Part shown: one piece after another, positions 42,941-49,358 of the stretch
How positions within the stretch are numbered: position 1 is the first letter of the stretch
How the letters are laid out: the number at the start of each line of letters is the position of its first letter
From: CBCPMX01 sp965120355
GTDB lineage: Bacteria > Bacillota > Clostridia > Oscillospirales > Oscillospiraceae
Assembly (NCBI GenBank): GCA_965120355.1
Contig: CBCPMX010000078.1
Location: forward strand, 1 to 49,358
Length of the DNA stretch: 49,358 nucleotides
Direction of reading: 5' to 3'
The notes under the pieces: generated by a model
What the model was told of the DNA's origin: nothing
Database searches by the model: none
What the model saw: the letters and a program-made list of their open reading frames with translations, nothing else
Made by a program: the position numbers and the translations under genes

Positions 42941-43609
42941 ATGGCAAAAGTATTTACTGCAGAAGAAAAAATCGCCCGCGCCTATGACGTGCTGCAGATC
43001 AAGAATGTCATGGCCCGCCATGCGTATCTGCATGCTGCCAGCCGGCACGATATCGAAATGGAAACGCTGTGGGCCCATAAGGCGCCCAATGTCTCCTGGG
43101 GCAACATGGCCGGCTTTCAGGTGGGCCGCGACGTGGTGTGGGACTATTATGTCCGCCCCCATGTGGGAACCACGCCGGAGCCCGGCTGCATGTTCATGCA
43201 CACATTGACCACCCCCATCATTGAGATTGCCGAGGACGGCGAAACCGCCCAGGCCATGTGGTATACGCCCGGCTATGGCACTGGCGGCCCCGGCGGCGGG
43301 GAGCCCGTGGGCAACTGGATGTACGAGCGGTATGCCATTGACTTTATCAAGGAAGATGGCGAGTGGAAAATCTGGCACTTTTTTGTCGGTACGGACTTCG
43401 CCTTTGAAGCTGGCACTGCCTATGAAGAAAAGGGCCCCGGCGGTCCTCCTGCCGGAGAAAAGAAGCCGGAGCGCGGTGTGCTGCGCATTCCCGGCATCTA
43501 CACCTCCAAATACGGCTGGAACCCCTATCCCCATGTACCCGCGCCCTATGAGACCTGGACACCCGAGATTGGCTACGGTCCTGAGGCGTTTATGAAGGAG
43601 GGTGAATAA
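42941..43609 (+). CDS. NTF2-like (SnoaL_4-like) protein B2
   Basis: The 222-residue protein has the most typical family sequence of the six: LQIKNVMARHAYLHAASRHD (helix with Tyr, His and Asp that could line an active site), DGETAQAMWYTPG, EDGEWKIWH (Trp142) and the tail PAPYETWTPEIGYG. Short Gly/Pro-rich insertions (GTGGPGGGEP, EKGPGGPP) echo the larger linker of A3. It starts 12 bases after B1, with GAGGAGGGA upstream. Its counterpart in operon A is A2. Confidence 0.82.
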   Translation: MAKVFTAEEKIARAYDVLQIKNVMARHAYLHAASRHDIEMETLWAHKAPNVSWGNMAGFQVGRDVVWDYYVRPHVGTTPEPGCMFMHTLTTPIIEIAEDGETAQAMWYTPGYGTGGPGGGEPVGNWMYERYAIDFIKEDGEWKIWHFFVGTDFAFEAGTAYEEKGPGGPPAGEKKPERGVLRIPGIYTSKYGWNPYPHVPAPYETWTPEIGYGPEAFMKEGE

Positions 43610-43610
43610 G

Positions 43611-44393
43611 ATGACGGAACTGGAACTGAGAGCCCACAAAATTGATGCGGTTCATCAGATCGAAAATCTCATGAGTCTGCATACCTACTACCATGCCGCC
43701 TGCCAAAACCGGGAAGAGCTGGATAACTGCTGGTCCCATGAGCGGGAGAGCGAGGTCATTTGGAGCCAGAACTTTGGCCGCTGGCAGGGCCTGAATAAGA
43801 AGCTGTACCCCATGTATGCCGGCGACAACAAGTACACCGACGCCGAATGGCTCAAGGGCAAAATTATTAAGGCCCGCCCTGAGCTGGAAGAGGTCATAAA
43901 AGATGTGGACGGTCGCGGCCTGTCCGAGATGCCTGTCCACTGCCTGGCATCGCCTGTGATTGTCATTTCCGATGACGGCATGAGCGCCAAGGGTGTGTGG
44001 TATACCCCCGGCTTTGCACTGCGTCATGACTACATTCACGACACCGCCAATGTGGCCTGGATGTGGGAGCGCTACGGAGGCGACTTTGTCTTTGAGAACG
44101 GTGAGTGGCGGTTCCTGCGCCTGCTGATCTGCATGGATATGTCCACTGGCGGCGACAATGGCGACTGGACCAAGCCTCGTCCGCCCATGGGTCCGCCTCC
44201 CGAAGAAGAATTCGACGAGGATGATCCCGATGGAAAGCGCGGAAAGTCCCCCGCCATGGGCGGCGGCGTCAGCGTGGAGAAGGACGAGCCGGGCCGGTTC
44301 ACGGACTACAAACCCACCCGTCTGCCGGAGCGAGGCATTATGCCGCCGCTGCCGGAACCCTTCGAGAGCCTGGATAAGACCTGGAGCTATTAA
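43611..44393 (+). CDS. NTF2-like (SnoaL_4-like) protein B3
   Basis: The 260-residue protein closes operon B. It contains VHQIENLMSLHTYYHAA, an FGRWQG segment, DGMSAKGVWYTPGF, WERYGGDFVFENGEWRFL (Trp166) and a tail PEPFESLDKTWSY. It matches A3 across the NTF2 part (FGR, TPG, WERYG-DFVFE, C-DM) but lacks the A3 C-terminal domain. In its place is a Pro/Asp/Glu-rich stretch (RPPMGPPPEEEFDEDDP). ATG 43611 follows AAGGAGGGTG; an upstream in-frame GTG at 43602 lies inside that site. Confidence 0.8.
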   Translation: MTELELRAHKIDAVHQIENLMSLHTYYHAACQNREELDNCWSHERESEVIWSQNFGRWQGLNKKLYPMYAGDNKYTDAEWLKGKIIKARPELEEVIKDVDGRGLSEMPVHCLASPVIVISDDGMSAKGVWYTPGFALRHDYIHDTANVAWMWERYGGDFVFENGEWRFLRLLICMDMSTGGDNGDWTKPRPPMGPPPEEEFDEDDPDGKRGKSPAMGGGVSVEKDEPGRFTDYKPTRLPERGIMPPLPEPFESLDKTWSY

Positions 44394-44729
44394 GTGCAGC
44401 TGCGTGCTCTTTTAGTAAAAGCGCGGAAGAAGAATACCAGCTGCGTATAAAATTTGCTGCCGCAGGCATTGCCTGCGGCAGCATTTTGCTGACCAAACAG
44501 TTGATGTACAAATATTTAACAGACCGGCATAATCCACGGCCTTTCATGCGACGCAGTTGCCACCTGCAGGCAGGGCGTTTTCACATGCAAAATGCAACTG
44601 GGGCTGGCAGGGGCCGCGGCAATGGCGCTTGTTCGGAATTGAACTGCCCAAAAGTAAACAGTGGGGAACCTTGATGTGTGGACTGTATGAACCTGTGAGA
44701 GCCTGCTTTGCGCCGGCCAGGTATGCCGC
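44394..44729. other. Intergenic region after operon B
   Basis: Besides the terminator at 44456-44482, this stretch shows no coding frame with a ribosome binding site and no recognisable RNA. Confidence 0.55.
44456..44482. terminator. Terminator of NTF2 operon B
   Basis: GCTGCCGCAGGC (44456-44467) pairs perfectly with GCCTGCGGCAGC (44471-44482) and is flanked by A-rich and T-rich sequence, so it can work in both directions between convergent genes. Confidence 0.85.
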
Positions 44730-47700
44730 TTATGCCTCCACTGTCAGGAAATTGGACAGCAGCGTAATATCAGCCAGATCTTCTGTTTCAGATGCATCCA
44801 TGTGCTGCCAGCCATTGCTCTCGACGTCCTGGTAGATGCCGCTCCAACCGACGCCAAAGTGGTATTTGTCCGATTGGCTGCCTAAGGCGACGCGCATGGC
44901 GTGTCCCTGTTTGTCATAAAAGCTGCCGCGCGCTTGCCCTGCTTCGTCCAGAAGCGGAAGCAGGTGTATCGGGTAGGTTCCAGGAGATGCTTCTGGCCGG
45001 ATTTTCAGCAGGAGACCGCACAATGTTCCACAGGGAACTGCACATACATTGCCCGTAGTGCTGATTTGAATTTGAACGCCACGACTGCAGGGCGCTGCAT
45101 CAAACGTGTAGCCCGTCAGAATGCTGTTTTCGGACTCTATACAGATATATTCTACCACAGCCGGATCGAATTCCACAGTAAATCCAAGCTTCGACATGCC
45201 ATAGGATTTCTGAATGGAGATCGGGATTGTCAGAATGGCCCCGGCCTTGCCGGCAATGGTTTCCCGCAGCAAGCCGTAGTCATCGGTGCGAATGGTACCG
45301 CTGCGGTCTTTACAATTGTGGTTGGGCATCATAGAGGGCGGATTTTGTTCACCTTCCTGCAGTTTGACGCCCAGATAAGACAGCAGCGCCGCCTGTTGCC
45401 AGGTATAGCCCAGGCCAATCTGGGCGTCAAACCAACAGACATCGGTACTGCTGTGCGCGTCTTCACTGGCATCATAGTTGTAGTTCCGATAGAGATCCTG
45501 AAAGGTGTGGCTTTCCATCAAAGCGTTCATACTGCCCTGCATAAACTTGCGCAAAGCCAATGTCGTTCTGCCGGGATACTGGAGGTAGTAGCGGTAAAGC
45601 TCCATCAAATCCTGACATTCCCCCAGGTTGCTGCTGTTTCCAAAGCACAGAAGGCCGCTGTTTGCGCCGAGGAGTACATTGATGTCATACATATAAGAGG
45701 TTACGCCATACCCGTCGGTAATGAGCATGCCGTCAAAGCCCCATTCTTTGCGCAGCAGCTCCACGGTCAGATGCGCATTGCCGCAGGCGTTGACGGTGCC
45801 CACACGTCCCAGAGAAGTCATGATGGCTTTGCCTCCGCCGATTTTCAGGGCGTGCTCAAAGGCGGCGAAATAATTCTCCCGCAAGGTCTGTTCGTTGGCA
45901 AAGACAACAAGACCCTCGCGGCTGATTTCCTGGTCGTTGCAGGCGAAATGCTTCATGCAGCAGTTCATATGGCCTCGCTGCAACCCCTTCAGGAAATGAC
46001 CGCAGATCCAGCCAGCCAAATGAGCATCCTGGGAAAAATAGTTGTTATTTTTCCCGGAGAGACAGGAGCGATGCAGATTGTTTCCTGGTGCGTAAAACCA
46101 AGAGGTGCCGTTTTCACCGGAGGCGGCGGCCTCCTGTGCCAAGGCCAGACCAAACGCTTCACAAAGCGGCTTGTTCCAGGTACAGGCCAGTGTGGTGTCG
46201 CAATAGCTGGTGGTCCGCGCCATTGGCAGCTTGTTGTTGGCGCCGATTTGTCCCGGCGTATCTGCGGAATACGTGACTGGAATCCCATACTCCTTCAACG
46301 CTGGGATGTCAAATCCACAATGGTAGAACCGGCAAAGCATCTCGTTGACACTGAACTGATCCAGGAAATGGTCCCAAACCAGCGCGTCGTCCCAGGTGTC
46401 TGCGGCAATGCCAGTGGTAGCTTGCAGCCGCTGGAGGTTATGATACTCCGGACTGTCTGGATCCCGTAAAAACCGGTAGACGTCCTGCAGCGAAAAATTC
46501 TGCTGTTTTCCGAATTTGTCACGGTACACTGCGTTGGTTGTGGGCACCGGAACGTCATCGGCATAGAGATGGACGTAGGTGCCATCCATTTCATAATAGC
46601 TTGACAGGCCACGTGTTTTCAGATCGAGGATCTGAGCTGTTTCCCGGGTAATGGGATCCAGCAGCTTGATTTCCGGAAAAGTGCCAGGGGCAACCGTGGG
46701 TATGCCGTCTATGTCGGTGCGATGGAGATAGATGATGTTTTCCGCCTCTGTGCCCCGTGCGTCATAGCGGTAACCATCGCGTGGATTGCCAGTGAAGAGA
46801 TTCCGGTATGGAGTTCCGGTGATCTCATCTGCTTTGAAATACAGATCCTCTGGCAGTTCCCAGCAAAGCGCAGCGGCGGGCTTTGTATGCGCAGCATTTG
46901 CGTGGGCGCTGACACAGAAGTGATAGATTCCCCGCTCCAACACATAGCATTCGGCGGTGTCGGAGTAACAGGCGATGTCTCTGGCGTTCCAACAGAGAGA
47001 CACTGTGGCCTGTGCTCCAGGCGAAAGCGGCGCAGTCTTTTCAAATGCTGCCAGTGCAACCAGCGGTTTTTCCAAATGATACGGGCCGTTCTCATTGTAT
47101 GGTGCCTGCACGTAGAGCTGTATGACGTCCTTGCCGGCCATTGGGCCAAGGTTGGTGACACGTACATCCACGGAGAATTGGAGTTCTCCATATTCGTTTT
47201 CCTGGGTTTGCAGCGTGCCGGTTTCCCAGCGAAAGTTTGTGTAACTTAGCCCATAGCCAAATGGGAACGCGGTTTTTTCCGGGCAAAAGGTTTCAAAATA
47301 TTTATAGCCCAGATAAACGCCTTCTTTGTAGGCGACATAATTATGACCGTAGATATACCGATCCTCTGTTGTGGACGCCCGTGAAAAGGCTAACCCGCCA
47401 TGGCATCGGGAGACTGGATCGTCATCATAGTCGCGGGCAATGCCGTCCATGAGCCGGCCAGAAGGACTTTCCTGCCCAAGAAGCAGTTCCAGCAGCGCTT
47501 CTGCGCCCAAGTCGCCGGACTTATCTGTCGTATAGAACGCGCCGCTGATTTTATCTGCTTGGATTGGATAGACATGGGGTGCGGGCGCGCCGGATGCATT
47601 CAGATACCGAAGCTCCACACGGCTTGCAAAATCGGGGAGAATTTCATTGCCCACATTGTTGGAATAGACGCCGCCGCCGTAGGTGTACTGATAGAATTTG

Positions 47701-48449
47701 TACGTGACGTCCTGCACCAGGAAATCTCCGTCGATGACGCTATTGGTGGCAAGGATCACAAGGACATGGTCAAACTGTGCCGTGCAATAGGCCAGCATCC
47801 CGGCTTCGCCTTCCGTCAGTCGTTCGTCACCCTTTTCATGATCGGCGCCCTCTCCGCCGCGCCGGAACAGCACGACGGCGGCAACGTTTGAAAAGGCGGC
47901 CGCATTGTCCAGAAGCTGCTGCGGCACGGGAGCGACGCGCATAACGCCGTCCGGCTCATAGACCGGGTGGCCAATGAACGGTTCGTGCTCCAAAAAGCTG
48001 TTCATACCGAACATGCCAGTGGCCGTCCGATTTTGAGGAACATATTCTCCGGTGGATTCGTCGTAACCGGAGCCGGTATAGCCCGCGTCTTTCGTCTGAT
48101 ATGCGGCGTAATAGTCCAGAAGTTCCTGGTTGAGGGTAATGCCGTGGCGCTGATACAGCGCCGGGTCAAAAAACAGTCCGGCATGACGGCCAAAGACATT
48201 GAGCCGCTTTACACCGCGGAGGGGAAGGGTGCCGTCGTTTTTTAATAGGACATAGCCTTCCAAAGCGGTTTGCTTCTGCAGCTGCTGCGCAAGCCTGTGG
48301 CGCTGCTGATAAACGGGATCCTCTGAATCATAGAAAGGAGACGGCATCTGCGGTGGCTCGGGTGTCTGCGTGGCGCTCTGCGGCCTGTTGTGGGGATCCT
48401 CCAAAACCATGGGTGGCGGCGGCGCCGCCTTCTTTTTCCGTTGTTTCAT
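44730..48449 (-). CDS. Glycoside hydrolase family 3 enzyme, domain-permuted, with cohesin-like C-terminus
   Basis: The 1239-residue protein carries GH3 domains in reversed order. The GH3 C-domain comes first (about residues 45-400, ending at FPFGYGLSYTNF), then an Fn3-like domain (about 405-520). The TIM-barrel N-domain follows (about 715-1000), with the probable nucleophile Asp912 in GFDGMLITDG. The last part (about 1065-1190: TIPISIQKSYG, GFTVEFDPAVVEY, GTLCGLLLKIRPEASPGTYPI) has the pattern of a cohesin-like beta-sandwich. There is no signal peptide; the start is rich in Lys and Pro. A cytoplasmic beta-glycosidase is the likely role. GAGGTGAG precedes the ATG, four bases after the upstream gene. 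Confidence 0.87.
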   Translation of the reverse strand: MKQRKKKAAPPPPMVLEDPHNRPQSATQTPEPPQMPSPFYDSEDPVYQQRHRLAQQLQKQTALEGYVLLKNDGTLPLRGVKRLNVFGRHAGLFFDPALYQRHGITLNQELLDYYAAYQTKDAGYTGSGYDESTGEYVPQNRTATGMFGMNSFLEHEPFIGHPVYEPDGVMRVAPVPQQLLDNAAAFSNVAAVVLFRRGGEGADHEKGDERLTEGEAGMLAYCTAQFDHVLVILATNSVIDGDFLVQDVTYKFYQYTYGGGVYSNNVGNEILPDFASRVELRYLNASGAPAPHVYPIQADKISGAFYTTDKSGDLGAEALLELLLGQESPSGRLMDGIARDYDDDPVSRCHGGLAFSRASTTEDRYIYGHNYVAYKEGVYLGYKYFETFCPEKTAFPFGYGLSYTNFRWETGTLQTQENEYGELQFSVDVRVTNLGPMAGKDVIQLYVQAPYNENGPYHLEKPLVALAAFEKTAPLSPGAQATVSLCWNARDIACYSDTAECYVLERGIYHFCVSAHANAAHTKPAAALCWELPEDLYFKADEITGTPYRNLFTGNPRDGYRYDARGTEAENIIYLHRTDIDGIPTVAPGTFPEIKLLDPITRETAQILDLKTRGLSSYYEMDGTYVHLYADDVPVPTTNAVYRDKFGKQQNFSLQDVYRFLRDPDSPEYHNLQRLQATTGIAADTWDDALVWDHFLDQFSVNEMLCRFYHCGFDIPALKEYGIPVTYSADTPGQIGANNKLPMARTTSYCDTTLACTWNKPLCEAFGLALAQEAAASGENGTSWFYAPGNNLHRSCLSGKNNNYFSQDAHLAGWICGHFLKGLQRGHMNCCMKHFACNDQEISREGLVVFANEQTLRENYFAAFEHALKIGGGKAIMTSLGRVGTVNACGNAHLTVELLRKEWGFDGMLITDGYGVTSYMYDINVLLGANSGLLCFGNSSNLGECQDLMELYRYYLQYPGRTTLALRKFMQGSMNALMESHTFQDLYRNYNYDASEDAHSSTDVCWFDAQIGLGYTWQQAALLSYLGVKLQEGEQNPPSMMPNHNCKDRSGTIRTDDYGLLRETIAGKAGAILTIPISIQKSYGMSKLGFTVEFDPAVVEYICIESENSILTGYTFDAAPCSRGVQIQISTTGNVCAVPCGTLCGLLLKIRPEASPGTYPIHLLPLLDEAGQARGSFYDKQGHAMRVALGSQSDKYHFGVGWSGIYQDVESNGWQHMDASETEDLADITLLSNFLTVEA

Positions 48450-48453
48450 AAAC

Positions 48454-49358
48454 TCACCTCGTCTTGTGCGATGCATGTACGTGTTCGAGCGAAATTGGCC
48501 GGTTTTCTCTGTCCGATTGTAAACAGGCAAAGACGGCTTCCATGGAGCCGAGGATACGGTCTGCGTCCAGGACGCTGGCGCGCTCAGTGAATATGGCGTC
48601 CACAAATTCGTCAATGACGCCGGATGATGTTTGCCCGGCAGTGTCGTTCGTTTGGATTCCGCCCAGGTCCCTGTTTTCCACGACGCCGCCAGGATGGATC
48701 CATTGCAGAGTATGGGCTGAATCTGCATACAGCTTCAGGATCCCATTTTCGCAATAGAGAATGGTGGCGTTGTCCTCCTGACCATAGTGGGTCCAGCTGG
48801 CGGAAAGGGTCCCCATGCTGCCGTTCTGAAAGGTCAGTAGCAGCAGTGCGTTGTCTTCGACTTCAATCGGCGCGCCGTTGGGCAGTTTTTTATCCCGTAC
48901 GGCGCACTGTGCAAACACAGTTTCCACCTCTGCGTCGAGCAGGAATCGCAGCAAATCCAGTTTGTGAACGCCCAGATCGGCCAAAGCGCCAAAGGCGGCG
49001 GCGTTACTGCGAAAGAACCAGGTGTTTGCCCCGCCGGCGACGCTCCAGGTTTCTGGCCCCTTGTGGCCAAATGTGGTCTGAAAGGTCAATACACGGCCCA
49101 GTGTGCCACTGGCGAGCAGTGCGCGGGCCGTTTGATGCGCTGGAGCGAGCCGCTGGTTTTGTCCGATCAGGAGCCGCTTCCCTGTTGCTTTGGATGTGTT
49201 AATCATTTGCAGGCAGTCTTCCGTGGTAACCGCCATTGGTTTTTCACAAAGGACATGCTTTCCCGCTTGCAATGCGCGGATCGAGTACTGTGCATGGTGT
49301 GCATTGGCCACACAGATGGAAACTGCATCGATGGTTGGGTCTTGGAGCAGCGCCTCCA
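48454..49358 (-). CDS. Gfo/Idh/MocA family oxidoreductase (5' end outside the window)
   Basis: The frame is open to the window edge and encodes about 300 residues. It lacks the first part of the Rossmann domain, but DAVSICVANAHHAQY and GKHVLCEKPMA, the hallmark EKP motif of this family, are present. The C-terminal domain contains GGGALxDLGVH-like ALADLGVHKLDLL. These enzymes oxidise or reduce sugars and sugar-like cyclitols with NAD(P). It is cotranscribed with the GH3 gene, which suggests joint processing of a glycoside. Confidence 0.9.
   Translation of the reverse strand, partial: EALLQDPTIDAVSICVANAHHAQYSIRALQAGKHVLCEKPMAVTTEDCLQMINTSKATGKRLLIGQNQRLAPAHQTARALLASGTLGRVLTFQTTFGHKGPETWSVAGGANTWFFRSNAAAFGALADLGVHKLDLLRFLLDAEVETVFAQCAVRDKKLPNGAPIEVEDNALLLLTFQNGSMGTLSASWTHYGQEDNATILYCENGILKLYADSAHTLQWIHPGGVVENRDLGGIQTNDTAGQTSSGVIDEFVDAIFTERASVLDADRILGSMEAVFACLQSDRENRPISLEHVHASHKTR

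Noticed and set aside
37833..44393. Naming the NTF2-like genes baiE or ketosteroid isomerase
   Set aside because: Only the fold-level pattern is shared; no bai operon partners are present and family members have many activities.

Overview
This window looks like chromosome from a strictly anaerobic, endospore-forming member of the Clostridia, probably a gut bacterium of the Oscillospiraceae/Ruminococcaceae type. The reasons are an alpha/beta small acid-soluble spore protein, a class III (oxygen-sensitive, glycyl-radical) ribonucleotide reductase, the Firmicutes gene order gdpP-rplI-dnaB and tilS-hpt-ftsH, RNase J, high-GC coding sequence, and GGAGG-type ribosome binding sites with frequent GTG/TTG starts. 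No rRNA, tRNA, CRISPR array, prophage or insertion sequence was recognised.

Layout, left half. 1-3140: end of an unknown gene, then a textbook lysine riboswitch controlling a three-gene amino-acid ABC transporter (binding protein, permease, ATPase). 3215-6152: a copper module, with a CsoR-type operator, the P-type ATPase CopA carrying a C-terminal CopZ-like domain, and the repressor CsoR. An in-frame Shine-Dalgarno plus ATG inside copA could also give free CopZ. 6151-8227: a divergent small module of an XRE repressor, a CFI-box-CTERM protein and a membrane-anchored Sel1-repeat protein, with 12-bp inverted operator-like repeats. 8237-9895: RNase J, followed by a gene-less 0.9 kb. 10820-18531: core genes gdpP, rplI, dnaB, tilS, hpt, ftsH. 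18889-21771: an AlbA_2/ATPase regulator-like protein, an RmlD-like reductase and a spore SASP. 22085-25410: nrdG and nrdD; NrdD carries a fused glutaredoxin-like domain and is preceded by two predicted NrdR boxes.

Layout, right half (25.5-49.4 kb), an accessory catabolic region. Two modules share one plan: an AraC-family regulator diverges from an operon headed by an orphan solute-binding lipoprotein without permease genes, followed by enzymes. Module 1 is AraC / lipoprotein / old-yellow-enzyme-type flavo-iron-sulfur reductase (25564-30877). Module 2 is a membrane-anchored AraC / lipoprotein / three NTF2-like (SnoaL_4-like) proteins (34246-40811). A LysR gene with a perfect palindrome upstream separates module 2 from a second operon of three NTF2-like proteins (42221-44393). 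The two NTF2 triplets are paralogous in the same order (A1-A2-A3 and B1-B2-B3), and A3 has gained a collagen-like Gly/Pro linker and an unrecognised cysteine-containing domain. Between the modules lies a GntR(YtrA)-ABC transporter operon (31077-33672). The window ends with a Gfo/Idh/MocA oxidoreductase and a domain-permuted GH3 glycosidase with a cohesin-like C-terminus.

The most novel part is the duplicated NTF2-like triplet with its LysR and lipoprotein. NTF2-fold proteins include dehydratases and isomerases (for example BaiE), and old-yellow-enzyme reductases commonly act next to them. A reductive pathway for an unsaturated or cyclic, possibly glycosylated, substrate is therefore a reasonable but unproven inference.
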